A DNA stretch of 13,974 nt from Clostridiales bacterium (GCA_004555535.1 SFHU01000076.1:1-13974); one strand, 5' to 3'. Numbered from the stretch's first letter, positions 1-7,950 are shown. Notes: generated from the letters alone by a model not told the origin. Program-made: numbers and translations.

Positions 1-1291
1 GCCTTACAAGGGTTTCCCAGGTATCATTTTCCATCCGTTTCAGAAGAAGCACCTCAATTTTGGCATCTGTCCCCACTCGGGAGCCGATGAGCACCGTGGA
101 TTGGCCGGCGTAGACGGAATAATCCGGGGAGAGCGCGTAGACGAAGATGTTGTCGTAGAAATAGACCTCCAGAAGGCTGCGGAGCGCGCCGTTTGCCAGG
201 AAATACGCGAGCACCGGGAGGGACGCGACGGCGACGCCTGCCGCGATGACGGCCATCGTTCTGAGCAGGCGGCCAAGCTCGCGGCGACGCAGCAGCAGGA
301 AGGCGGGAACCACAAACCAGCCGACAAAGAAGCCCAGTATCGAGAATTTGACAAAGAGGATCACCCCGGCGCACAGCCCGACGACGAAGCTCTCCTTCAG
401 CGTTGGGGCATCGCCGTCCTTCGCGGCGCGCAGGCCGACGTACAGGCAGAGGGCCAGCAGCGGCAGACAGAGCTCCTCCGCGGAATCTCCCTGGCAGAAG
501 GCCGAGGAGGCAAAGATGAGCGCGGCGAAGACCGGCATGAGCCGCAGCGAAAAGCGGCTGCAGAAGAGCAGCACCGTTTTGTAGGAGAAGAGGAGAAAAA
601 GGAAGGCCGCCGCGATTTCAAGGAGATAAACGCCCAGAAACGTCTGATCCGAGATCAGCGCCGCCAGGACGTGGAGCGCATACAGGTAGAAGCCCTTCTG
701 CTCGAAGATGTCGCGGTAGAGCACCTTGCCGCTGAGCATGGAGCGCCCGACGGTGAAAAAGCAGTTGGCGTCGACCCAGTCGTTCATCGGGTAGAGCGGC
801 GAGGATTTGGAGCAGACCGTGATGCAGCCCAGCGCCGTCACAAACAGGACGAGCAGCTCCCTGCGGCTGACGGCCGTGGAGCCGGCGAGTGCGCAGGCCT
901 GCATCTGCTCCCCGGCAAAAAAGCACACCACGACCAGCGCGGCATACAGCCCGGGAAGCGAGAGGAGCGCGCAGAGCAGGGAATAGAGCAGGCCGGCGTC
1001 AAGGCCGGTTTGCGCGGAGAGGCCGGCGACAAAGGCGGGCGCGCTGTGCCAGATGTGGAAGACTCGGCTGGCGCCCAGCACCATCGCCAGCGCGATCAGG
1101 ATGCGCGCGGGACGGGCCTGCCTGGCCGCAAAGGCGTGCAGATCGGGCAGAAACAGCGAAAGCAGGGCGAGAAGAAGCCCCGAGGCTCCGGCAAAGCGCG
1201 CTCCCGGCGCTGTCGGCGGCGAGAGCAGGAAGACCAGCAGGGCGGCGGACAGCGCAAAATCGAGGTTTCGCAGGCGCTTGATCGGTGTCAT
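1..1291 (-). CDS. GT-C type membrane glycosyltransferase (GT39/ArnT-like), 3' end beyond the left edge
   Basis: The reading frame is open from ATG 1291 to the window edge (430 residues, no stop), so the C-terminus is missing. AAGGAG lies 11 bases before the ATG. The protein is very hydrophobic. Five segments near residues 11-25, 36-55, 62-80, 98-125 and 144-160 precede a polar loop with N170-D171-W172-V173-D174 followed by FFTVGRSMLSGKVLYRD and EQKG; more membrane segments follow. The Asp-containing loop followed by a 'GR.ml.GkvlYrD.fe.KG' stretch is what I know from GT39/ArnT-like glycosyltransferases, which transfer sugars from polyprenyl-phosphate donors at the outer membrane face. In that family the acidic loop usually follows the first membrane helix, so the roughly 140 preceding residues look like an N-terminal extension. 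The gene lies 64 bases downstream of the methyltransferase gene on the same strand and is probably its operon partner. The family call is good; donor and acceptor are unknown. Confidence 0.75.
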   Translation of the reverse strand, partial: MTPIKRLRNLDFALSAALLVFLLSPPTAPGARFAGASGLLLALLSLFLPDLHAFAARQARPARILIALAMVLGASRVFHIWHSAPAFVAGLSAQTGLDAGLLYSLLCALLSLPGLYAALVVVCFFAGEQMQACALAGSTAVSRRELLVLFVTALGCITVCSKSSPLYPMNDWVDANCFFTVGRSMLSGKVLYRDIFEQKGFYLYALHVLAALISDQTFLGVYLLEIAAAFLFLLFSYKTVLLFCSRFSLRLMPVFAALIFASSAFCQGDSAEELCLPLLALCLYVGLRAAKDGDAPTLKESFVVGLCAGVILFVKFSILGFFVGWFVVPAFLLLRRRELGRLLRTMAVIAAGVAVASLPVLAYFLANGALRSLLEVYFYDNIFVYALSPDYSVYAGQSTVLIGSRVGTDAKIEVLLLKRMENDTWETLVR

Positions 1292-1355
1292 GGACGGCAG
1301 TTCTCCTTCGTTTGTCTTGGTGGGCGGATGTGTGCGGCTGCGTCACGGGCGAGGC

Positions 1356-2117
1356 TCACCGGGGCCTTACGGCCCGCAGGCGGATGCGCACATAGTCGAT
1401 GATCCAGGTGCCGTCACGCTGGCGCAGCTCGCCCGCCAGCTCCGCCTCGGCCTCGGCGATGATGGCCTCGCGCAGAGCGTCCTCCATGCCTTCAAACGGC
1501 TTTTTGACGAACATCGCGATCCAGCTGCGCAGCCCGTTTTCGCCTTCCTGCGGCGTCGGCCTGTCAAACAGCAGGGCATGGGTGATGCGCAGGCCGGCGG
1601 ATTCGAGGATCGGGGCGTACTGCCCGATCGTGGGGAAATAGAACGTGCGCGGATAGACGAGGCCGCGACGCGCAAAGGCACGCTCCAGCGCGGCATGCAC
1701 GTGCTCGGCGCAGCCATAGCCGCCGAATTCGCAGACGAGCTGGCCGCCGGGGACGAGCGCCCCCGCGATGCCCGCCGCGAGCCGCGGCTGCTTGTCCGCG
1801 TCGATCCAGTGGAAGACGGCGTTGGAGAAGATCGCGTCCGCAGGGGTACTGAGCGAGAGCTGCGTGGCGTCCCCCTGCTCAAAGCGCAGCTCGGGATGCA
1901 GCGCGCGGGCCTTTTCCAGCATGTCGCTCGAGGCGTCGATGCCCAGCACGCGATAGCCAAGCGCGGCGAGCTTCTGCGTCAGCGCGCCGTTGCCGCAGCC
2001 CAGATCCACGACAAAGCTGCCCGGGGCGGCATCCAGCAGCGAGAGCACGTCCTCGCCGTAGCGATGGACGAAGGAAAAGTGATCGGTGTAGACGCCGGCG
2101 TTCCAGGTGATGTTCAT
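1356..2117 (-). CDS. Class I SAM-dependent methyltransferase
   Basis: 253 residues, the usual size for a small-molecule methyltransferase of the trans-aconitate methyltransferase/UbiE-like type. The Rossmann SAM site is plain: motif I VVDLGCGNG at residues 36-44, the acidic ribose-binding end of strand 2 in GIDAS (59-63), GDA at 82-84, and FSNAVFHW at 97-104. The last resembles the 'sNA..W' motif of trans-aconitate 2-methyltransferases. The N-terminus (WNAGVYTDHFSFVHRYG) also matches that group. No signal peptide or membrane segment is present, so it is cytosolic. GGAGG sits five bases before the ATG. It lies 30 bases after the serine hydrolase gene and 64 before the glycosyltransferase gene, all on the minus strand, which suggests cotranscription. 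The substrate cannot be told from sequence; the Tam resemblance alone does not justify that name. Confidence 0.9.
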   Translation of the reverse strand: MNITWNAGVYTDHFSFVHRYGEDVLSLLDAAPGSFVVDLGCGNGALTQKLAALGYRVLGIDASSDMLEKARALHPELRFEQGDATQLSLSTPADAIFSNAVFHWIDADKQPRLAAGIAGALVPGGQLVCEFGGYGCAEHVHAALERAFARRGLVYPRTFYFPTIGQYAPILESAGLRITHALLFDRPTPQEGENGLRSWIAMFVKKPFEGMEDALREAIIAEAEAELAGELRQRDGTWIIDYVRIRLRAVRPR

Positions 2118-2147
2118 ACGGTCCTCCGTTGCGGGTTCATCGGGCGG

Positions 2148-3560
2148 TCAGTCCCGTTCAAAGACGCGCGTGCCGCAGCGCACGCCCCAGGCGCGTCCGT
2201 CGCGGATGAGGAATTCGAGGCGGCAGATGAGCGCGCCGTCGTCCTCTTTGACGGCGAGGAAGCGCCCGCCGCCGCAGTAGCGCATCACGAAGGGTTTGCC
2301 GTCGCGCTCGCCGGTCAGCTGATCGTCCTCGCCGCAGTGGATGGTGACGACGCTGGGCTCGCCCTCGTGGCCGATGTAGCGGCCGCGGATCATGTGCGGC
2401 GCGGAGAAGGGCTCGCCTGTCGGGATGAACCACATGTGGCTCTCCTCCAGCGGCAGCCCCATGACGGCGTTGTACATGCCCCACATCAGCTCGTCCATGT
2501 CCTCATCACCCTGGTTGCACAGGACGGAGAAGCCGTAGCCCTCCCCGAGCAGCAGGCCGCCTTTGGTCGAGACGCCGTGCAGCCCGCCGGAATGCTCGCA
2601 GATGACATGACCGGCCTTCTCGCGCTTGTTGAGCCCCAGGCACATGACGTTGAGGGGAGATACGGGATGCGCCGAGCCGATAAGCCGCTCGACGGCGGCA
2701 CGGGGGATGACCTGCCGGCCCTCGTGCTGGCCGTAGAGGCTGAGCGCACGATAGTAGACCGCCATGTCCCGCGCAGTCGACTTGACCATCGCGCAGCCGC
2801 GGAAGGGCGGCAGGATGCTCCAGTCGTCGTCGCAGGTGCGCTCGCCGTCCTCGCCGATCTCAAAGAGCGAGGTGATGTTGCCGCCGGAGAGGGCGCGGGC
2901 TGCGTCGATGCCGTTGTCCAGAATCGTGCGCGTCATGCCCAGCGGCGTGAAGACGCGCTCCTGCATGAACTGCTCCAGCGGCATGCCTGCGGCCTTGTCC
3001 ACGACGTAGGAGAGGATGGCGTAGCCCTCGTTCGAGTAGCTCATGATTTCGCCCGGCGCGCCGAGCATCGGGTAGGGGCAGTTGGCGATGTAATCGAGAA
3101 TCTGCTCAATCGTCGCCATCGGGTTGGGCGCGGTGCGGCGCATGGCCTGCGCCCATTTGCTCTCGTCCCGTCCGGGCGTGTTAAGCGCGATGGACCACTC
3201 CAGCGGCTCCATCGGCGGGATGCCGGAGGTGTGGTTCATCAGGTGAAAGAGCGTCACGGCCTCCTTCGGCTGGCCCGGCACGCGGAACTGCGGGATATAG
3301 CGGCTGACGGGGTCCTCCAGGCGGAGCCTGCCCTCCGCCTCCAGGATGCACAGGCACAGCGACGTCATCGACTTGCTCATCGAGGCGATGCCGAACATCG
3401 TGTCCGTGTCGACGGGGACGCAGAGCGCGGCGTCGCGGAAGCCCCTGTTAAAGGTGTAGACGGGGCCGCTTTCGTTCATGATGCAGGCACTGACCCCTGC
3501 GAGATTCTTCTTCTTCACCCAGGCGCTCAGATAGGCGCTCAGGGCCTGCTTGTCAAACAT
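2148..3560 (-). CDS. Beta-lactamase-fold serine hydrolase (class C/PBP4*-like), no signal peptide
   Basis: The start chosen is ATG 3560 (470 residues) because GGGAGG lies seven bases upstream; the frame extends further 5' but through the promoter. The three active-site motifs of the serine beta-lactamase/DD-peptidase superfamily are present: S60-M-S-K63 (nucleophile and general base), Y175-S-N177, and H323-S-G325 in the KTG position, the HxG form usual in class C relatives and esterases. After the catalytic domain (to about residue 370), a roughly 85-residue tail beginning near IRGRYIGHEG looks like the beta-rich C-terminal domain of many such proteins. There is no N-terminal signal peptide or anchor, unusual for a peptidoglycan or beta-lactam enzyme, so an intracellular esterase or peptidase is as likely as a penicillin-binding role. 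It is first in the minus-strand operon and has its own candidate promoter. Family sure, substrate unknown. Confidence 0.88.
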   Translation of the reverse strand: MFDKQALSAYLSAWVKKKNLAGVSACIMNESGPVYTFNRGFRDAALCVPVDTDTMFGIASMSKSMTSLCLCILEAEGRLRLEDPVSRYIPQFRVPGQPKEAVTLFHLMNHTSGIPPMEPLEWSIALNTPGRDESKWAQAMRRTAPNPMATIEQILDYIANCPYPMLGAPGEIMSYSNEGYAILSYVVDKAAGMPLEQFMQERVFTPLGMTRTILDNGIDAARALSGGNITSLFEIGEDGERTCDDDWSILPPFRGCAMVKSTARDMAVYYRALSLYGQHEGRQVIPRAAVERLIGSAHPVSPLNVMCLGLNKREKAGHVICEHSGGLHGVSTKGGLLLGEGYGFSVLCNQGDEDMDELMWGMYNAVMGLPLEESHMWFIPTGEPFSAPHMIRGRYIGHEGEPSVVTIHCGEDDQLTGERDGKPFVMRYCGGGRFLAVKEDDGALICRLEFLIRDGRAWGVRCGTRVFERD

Positions 3561-3620
3561 GGTATTTCCTCCCAAGGCGGTAGTCCGGCCTGCGAAAAAC
3601 GCGGCCTGTCGGATACGCAG

Positions 3621-3649
3621 ATTATAGCACGAAACCCCCGTAAAGAAAA
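3621..3649 (-). promoter_or_regulatory. Candidate sigma-A promoter for the serine hydrolase operon
   Basis: Read on the minus strand, a perfect TATAAT (3626-3621) follows a poor -35, TTTTCT (3649-3644), with a 17-base spacer. It lies about 60 bases upstream of the ATG at 3560. The perfect -10 in G+C-rich DNA is the main evidence; the -35 is weak, so an activator may be needed. Confidence 0.5.
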
Positions 3650-3670
3650 GGGCACGCCCCGGGGAGGGGC

Positions 3671-3699
3671 TTGAAAAAAGGCACGGGACAGGGTACACT
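3671..3699 (+). promoter_or_regulatory. Candidate sigma-A promoter for the flippase gene
   Basis: TTGAAA (3671-3676) and TACACT (3694-3699) are separated by 17 bases, about 70 bases upstream of the flippase ATG. A TATACT at 3701-3706 is a better hexamer but would be 24 bases from this -35. The promoter diverges from the minus-strand promoter at 3621-3649 with only 21 bases between the two, so one bound regulator could affect both. Confidence 0.45.
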
Positions 3700-3769
3700 A
3701 TATACTGTTACCTTTTGTCCGCGCCGCAGGGACGGACACGAAACGGATTCCGGATTTGCAGGAGCGAAT

Positions 3770-5290
3770 ATGAATCAGAAAAAGGCAGGCGTGCTGCTCT
3801 CCTACGGGCAGACCGTCCTCTCTACGGTCATCTCCCTCATCTATACGCCGGTAATGCTGCGCCTGCTCGGCCAGAGCGAGTACGGCCTGTATACGCTGGT
3901 GAACGGCTTCATCTCCAACCTGAGCCTGATGAGCTTCGGCCTGGGCAGCGCCTATGTGCGCTATTACGCCCGCGCCGAGGTGCGCGACGGGGAGGACGGC
4001 GTCGCGCGCATCAACGGCATGTTCATGACGATCTTCCTGGTGATCGGCGCGCTGAGCCTGCTGGTCGGCGGCGTGCTGGTCGCCAACGTGCACAACATCT
4101 TTGCCGCCAAGCTCACGCCGCAGGAGATCGAGACGGCGCGCGTGCTCATGGCGCTGCTGGTGGTCAACATCGCCGTCTCCTTTCCGTGCAGCGTCTTCAC
4201 CTCCTACATCACCGCGCGGGAGCACTTCCTCTTCCAGCGCGTGGTCAGCATGATCCGCACGGTTTTAAACCCGATCGTCATGCTGCCGCTGCTGCTGATG
4301 GGGCTGGGTTCCGTCTCGCTGGTCGTGGTGACGCTCATCCTCAGCGCCGTGACCGACCTGCTGAGCATGCGCTACTGCGTGAAGAAGCTCGGCATGCGCA
4401 TGACCTTCGGCCACTTCGACTTCGGCCTGCTGCGCGAGATGGCCGGCTTCTCGTTCTTCATTTTCCTCAACATGATCATCGACCAGGTCAACTGGACGGT
4501 CGACACGACGCTGCTGGGCATCATCAGCGGCACGACGGCGACGGCGATCTACGGCGTCGGCTCGCAGGTGCACCGCTACTACATGACGCTCTCCACGTCG
4601 ATCTCCGGCGTGTTCGTCCCGCAGATCAACCGCATCGTCGCCCGGGGCGACGGGGACAGCGAGCTGACCCGGCTCTTCACGCGCGTGGGGCGCATCCAGT
4701 TCATGCTGCTGATGCTCGTGCTGACGGGCTTCATCTTCGTGGGTGAGCCCTTCATCGAGGCCTGGGGCGGCGGCGAGTACGAGGGCGCGTATCCCATCGC
4801 GCTGATGCTGATGGTGCCCACGACGATCCCGCTGATTCAGAACATGGGCATCGAGATCCAGCGCGCAAAGAACAAGCACCAGTTCCGCTCCAAGGTCTAT
4901 TTTCTCATGGCGCTGGGCAACGTGCTCATCTCCATCCCGCTGGGCATGCGCTATGGCGGGCTGGGCTGCGCGATGGGCACGGCGATCTCGATGGTCATCG
5001 GCAACGGCTTTGTCATGAACTGGTACTATCACACGCATATCGGCCTTGACATGCGCTATTTCTGGAGGCAGATCCTGAGCACGGTTCCGGCGATGCTCCT
5101 GCCGGCGGCGGCGGGGCTCATCACCGTGCGCGTGCATGTGTTCACAGGCTATTCCGGCGTCATCGCCTTTGCGCTGCCTTATGCGGCGCTGTATGCGCTG
5201 TTCGTCTACAAGCTGGCGATGAATGGGGACGAAAGGGACATGGTCCGCGCCGTCGCGCGCAAGCTGCGCGCCCGGGCGGCGCGGGGCTGA
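3770..5290 (+). CDS. Wzx-like polysaccharide/lipid-linked oligosaccharide flippase (MOP superfamily)
   Basis: The start is ATG 3770, preceded by AGGAG at a good distance. The open frame extends 5' to 3671, but that would begin inside the promoter. The product has 506 residues, typical for a 12-14 helix flippase. The N-terminal run of helix 1 (GVLLSYGQTVLSTVISLIYTP), then MLRLLGQSEYGLYTLVNGF and a serine- and glycine-rich helix 2 is the standard opening of the COG2244 polysaccharide transporter family. Further hydrophobic segments continue to a short basic cytoplasmic tail. Such proteins flip undecaprenyl-linked repeat units across the membrane for capsule, teichoic acid or other surface glycans. 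It is a single-gene unit, divergent from the serine hydrolase operon and convergent with the RmlD-like gene. No polymerase or initiating glycosyltransferase is in view, so the glycan cannot be named. A lipid II flippase role (MurJ) is less likely from the N-terminal pattern but not excluded. Confidence 0.88.
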   Translation: MNQKKAGVLLSYGQTVLSTVISLIYTPVMLRLLGQSEYGLYTLVNGFISNLSLMSFGLGSAYVRYYARAEVRDGEDGVARINGMFMTIFLVIGALSLLVGGVLVANVHNIFAAKLTPQEIETARVLMALLVVNIAVSFPCSVFTSYITAREHFLFQRVVSMIRTVLNPIVMLPLLLMGLGSVSLVVVTLILSAVTDLLSMRYCVKKLGMRMTFGHFDFGLLREMAGFSFFIFLNMIIDQVNWTVDTTLLGIISGTTATAIYGVGSQVHRYYMTLSTSISGVFVPQINRIVARGDGDSELTRLFTRVGRIQFMLLMLVLTGFIFVGEPFIEAWGGGEYEGAYPIALMLMVPTTIPLIQNMGIEIQRAKNKHQFRSKVYFLMALGNVLISIPLGMRYGGLGCAMGTAISMVIGNGFVMNWYYHTHIGLDMRYFWRQILSTVPAMLLPAAAGLITVRVHVFTGYSGVIAFALPYAALYALFVYKLAMNGDERDMVRAVARKLRARAARG

Positions 5291-5353
5291 CGCAGCGGCC
5301 CAGGCGGCGGACGCGCGCCTCTTCGGCGCAGCGCTTTCATACTAGCTGCAAGC

Positions 5354-6313
5354 TCATGGCAGGCGCAGGAGATAATCGTGCGCCTGCCTTTGCATTTCCG
5401 CGTCCGCCGTGCCGGCGGCGCGGGCGCGCTCCAGCGAAAGCAGCAGCGAGAGCGCCTCTTCCGCGCCCAGCAGCGGCCGGATGCCGCCGAGCAGGCGGGC
5501 CCTGGCGCCGCACAGCAGCGGCGGCGTGTCCGGCGCGGGCGGCTCCCGTTCGGCGATGGGGCGCGTGCCACCCGCGCGGCGGATGAAGCGCAGCGCCGCG
5601 CCACGGTTGCTCGTCAGGCCCTCCGGCCCCGTCGCCAGGTTGAAGACGCGGGTCTGGCCCAGGTCGCCGGCAAGGGAGCGCGCGCCCAGCGCCAGCGCGC
5701 CGCAGGCGGTGTCCAGCGGATGGGCGAAGACGCCCTGCCTGTCGGGCTGCTCGACGGTCACCACATCGCCGGCCAGCAGCGAATGGCACCAGCGCGTGTA
5801 TTGCGCGACGGCGGGCGCGTCCGTGCCCAGCAGCGGCGGATGGCGCACGATCAGCGCGTTCACGGGGTCGCCCAGCAGGCCGCGCGCGGCGCCCTCCGCA
5901 TAGAGCTGCACAAGCGACTGGAGCAGCCCCTCCCGCGTCTGGCCGCCCAGCGCGTCGTCCTCCTCGGCGAGCCAGGGGCGCGGCTGCGCGCGGTAGACCG
6001 GCGCGTCGGAGCAGAGGATGAGCAGCGGAATGCCCGCCTCGCGCACCTCTGTGAGCAGGGCATCGCTGGCGAAAAGCTGCCGGGCGGCGTCCTTTTCAGG
6101 AGTGAGCGCATGGGAGCGGGGCACGATCACGGCGCTGATGCGCCCGGAGGTCATCGAGCGGCAGAGCGTCTCGCTCGAGGCGGACGGGGGAATGCGCGCG
6201 GGCCTGGCCCCAAGCTCCGTGAGCAGGGCCTGAAAGCAAGCGCAGAGCACATCTGTGCCGCCGACGAGCAGCACGTGGCGCGCGCGCCAGACTTGCATGA
6301 GCTGATCGAGCAA
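5354..6313 (-). CDS. RmlD-like extended SDR-fold protein with degenerate cofactor and catalytic motifs
   Basis: The start chosen is TTG 6313 (319 residues) because AAAGGAGG sits seven bases upstream; an in-frame ATG at 6298 has no such site. Order and spacing follow dTDP-4-dehydrorhamnose reductases and other NAD(P)-dependent epimerase/dehydratases. VLLVGGTDVLCACF (14-27) stands at the dinucleotide loop; LLILCSDAPVYRAQ (97-110) matches the strand with the catalytic Ser; ALGGQTREG (121-129) falls where YGxxKxxxE is expected; ALIVRHPPLLG (153-163) and GVFAHPLDTACGAL (194-207) match later strands; VFNLATGPEG (223-232) matches the C-terminal substrate region. The GxxGxxG loop is broken, the catalytic Tyr is Gly123 and the Lys is Arg127. 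Oxidoreductase activity is therefore unlikely; a sensor, scaffold or altered enzyme is possible. The frame is intact and codon use matches its neighbours, so I do not call it a pseudogene. It converges on the flippase gene and diverges from the solute-binding protein gene. Confidence 0.7.
   Translation of the reverse strand: MLDQLMQVWRARHVLLVGGTDVLCACFQALLTELGARPARIPPSASSETLCRSMTSGRISAVIVPRSHALTPEKDAARQLFASDALLTEVREAGIPLLILCSDAPVYRAQPRPWLAEEDDALGGQTREGLLQSLVQLYAEGAARGLLGDPVNALIVRHPPLLGTDAPAVAQYTRWCHSLLAGDVVTVEQPDRQGVFAHPLDTACGALALGARSLAGDLGQTRVFNLATGPEGLTSNRGAALRFIRRAGGTRPIAEREPPAPDTPPLLCGARARLLGGIRPLLGAEEALSLLLSLERARAAGTADAEMQRQAHDYLLRLP
5358..5397 (+). terminator. Stem-loop, possible terminator of the flippase transcript
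   Basis: A perfect 10-bp inverted repeat, GGCAGGCGCA (5358-5367) and TGCGCCTGCC (5379-5388), has an 11-base loop and is followed on the plus strand by TTTGCATTT. It lies 68 bases after the flippase stop and inside the 3' end of the convergent gene. The T-run is short and interrupted, so termination is plausible but not certain. On the minus strand no T-run follows. Confidence 0.45.
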
Positions 6314-6396
6314 GGAATCCCCTCCTTTCCTGCGGATGGGGCAGTCTATGGCAAAGCGGCCTGGTTTAGTCTGCCCTGACCTTTTCGGAATCACCC

Positions 6397-6425
6397 TTTT
6401 TCTCCTGCCGGACCTGTGGTATAAT
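6397..6425 (+). promoter_or_regulatory. Candidate extended -10 promoter for the solute-binding protein gene
   Basis: A perfect TATAAT (6420-6425) is preceded by TGG (6417-6419), making an extended -10. The -35 position 17 bases upstream (6397-6402, TTTTTC) is poor, as is common for extended -10 promoters. It lies 39 bases before the ATG at 6465. Confidence 0.6.
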
Positions 6426-6464
6426 GAGTCAAAAGCCGAATGAATCGGATGGACGGAGGCCGTT

Positions 6465-7946
6465 ATGAAGAGAATTGCTGCTGCGCTGTGCGCGCTGCTG
6501 TGCCTGCTCGCGCCCGGCGCGCTGGCGCTGGAGATCACGGGCCTGGAGACCGAGACCGTCACCCGCGAATGGGAGACGAGCCTGTTCTTTACCCGGATGG
6601 AGGAGCTCACCGGCATCGCCGTGCAGGCGCGCGCCGTCTATGAGCAGGAGGATTACGACAAGCTGCTCGCGGGGATGGAGAAGGGCAACGTGACCACCGA
6701 TGCCCTCTTCAAGGCGGCGCTGACGCGGGAGCAGGAGATCCGGCTGATCGACGCCGGCGCCATCATCGACCTCGCGCCGCTGATTGAGGAGAACATGCCC
6801 AACCTGAGCGCGCTGCTTGAGGAGCATCCGCAGTGGCGCGAGGTGATCGAGCTGGAGGACGGGCGCATCGCCTCGCTGCCACTGATCAACCGGAGCGAGC
6901 GGCAGGTGATCGTCTGGATCAACCGCGCCTGGCTCGAGGCGCTCGGGCTGACCATGCCGCAGACCGTTGACGAGCTGACGCAGGCGCTCTGTGCGATGGT
7001 GGGCGCCGACCTGAACGGCAACGGCAAGCAGGATGAAATCGCTGCGGACGTCATGGGCGTCTTTGAGATGCGCTGGCTGCTGCCGTATTTCGGCATCGTC
7101 GCGGACGACTACAACCTCGCGCGCGGCGAGGACGGCTCGATCGTCTTTGCGCCGGAGCTGCCGGCCTACCGGGACTTCGTCGCGCTGCTCGCCGACTGGG
7201 TCGACCAGGGCATCCTCACCGCCGACGCCTTCACCGGAACGCACAGCACGGCTGCGCTCACCAGCTCCAGCAGCAGTGACGAGGTAACCCGAAGCGGCCT
7301 GATCATCAGCCCCGCGCCCTACACCATCGCGCCGATCGATTCGACGCTCGATTACGAGGCGCTGCTGATGCCCGGCCCGGACGGAAGCATCCGCTGGCGC
7401 GACTTTCTGGGCCAGGTCTGGACGGGCTGCTTTGCCGTGACGAGCGAATGCAAGGATCCGGGCGAGGCCCTGCGCTGGCTCGATGCGCTCTACACGCAGG
7501 AGGGCGCGAAGCTGGCCTATGCCGGCGTGGAGAACGAGGATTACGAGATCGACGAGGCAGGCCATTGGGCCTTCCTGAGCGACGGCGTGCGCACGGTGGA
7601 CGACATCCGCGCGGAATCGCTCATGTACACCGGCGGCACGATGCCGGGCCTGACGCCGACCGAATTCCTCCTGCAGGTCGACAGTGAAATTGACGTGCAT
7701 GTGCTGGAGGCCGACCTGCGCGTCGCGGAGGTGGCCGAGCGCGTGACGCTGCCCTATGCGCTGGGCAGCGAGGCGCAGGAGCGGGCGAGTGCGCTTGCGC
7801 TCACGCTGGGCCGCCTGGTGGACGAGGGCATCGCGCGCTTTGCGACGGGCGAGACGGCGCTGACGGACGAAAGCTACGAGGCCTGGCTTGAGGAGCTGCG
7901 CGAGGCGGGCAGCGCGGAGCTTGTCGCGCTGTTTGAGGGCTGCTGA
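6465..7946 (+). CDS. Secreted extracellular solute-binding protein (family 1, LplA-like), orphan
   Basis: 493 residues, starting at an ATG six bases after GGAGG. The N-terminus is a Sec signal peptide: M-K-R, a hydrophobic core, and an A19-L20-A21 site predicting cleavage before Leu22. No convincing lipobox cysteine is present, although most Firmicute binding proteins are lipoproteins. The mature part follows the LplA-type carbohydrate/oligosaccharide-binding pattern: WETSLFFTRMEELTGI near the start, DYDKLLAG, later WINRAWLEALGL (151-162), and DLNGNGKQDE (182-191), the Ca-loop-like insertion frequent in this subgroup. The C-terminal 90 residues are acidic and helical. No ABC permease or ATPase gene lies nearby. 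The partner transporter may be elsewhere, or the protein may serve as a sensor. Divergent from the RmlD-like gene; regulation may be shared across the 151-base gap. Substrate unknown. Confidence 0.8.
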   Translation: MKRIAAALCALLCLLAPGALALEITGLETETVTREWETSLFFTRMEELTGIAVQARAVYEQEDYDKLLAGMEKGNVTTDALFKAALTREQEIRLIDAGAIIDLAPLIEENMPNLSALLEEHPQWREVIELEDGRIASLPLINRSERQVIVWINRAWLEALGLTMPQTVDELTQALCAMVGADLNGNGKQDEIAADVMGVFEMRWLLPYFGIVADDYNLARGEDGSIVFAPELPAYRDFVALLADWVDQGILTADAFTGTHSTAALTSSSSSDEVTRSGLIISPAPYTIAPIDSTLDYEALLMPGPDGSIRWRDFLGQVWTGCFAVTSECKDPGEALRWLDALYTQEGAKLAYAGVENEDYEIDEAGHWAFLSDGVRTVDDIRAESLMYTGGTMPGLTPTEFLLQVDSEIDVHVLEADLRVAEVAERVTLPYALGSEAQERASALALTLGRLVDEGIARFATGETALTDESYEAWLEELREAGSAELVALFEGC

Positions 7947-7950
7947 GCGG

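Noticed and set aside
101..1402. Plus-strand open frame of 433 codons at the left end
   Set aside because: It lies opposite the GT-C membrane protein, whose hydrophobic pattern and EQKG motif are coherent; the plus-strand product is a charged repeat-like shadow.
3656..3670. Hairpin GCCCC-GGGGA-GGGGC between the two divergent promoters, considered as a terminator
   Set aside because: Only five base pairs, no proper T-run after it on either strand, and it lies between promoters where a terminator would make little sense.
1053..3674. Plus-strand open frame of 873 codons across the minus-strand operon
   Set aside because: It is antisense to three genes with clear family motifs; its product is Arg/Ala/His-rich without domains. 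Such frames arise from strong G+C bias at third codon positions.
5315..5329. Small stem GCGCC-TCTTC-GGCGC just after the flippase stop
   Set aside because: A five-pair stem in G+C-rich DNA with no T-run is expected by chance; the 10-bp stem at 5358-5388 is a better terminator candidate.
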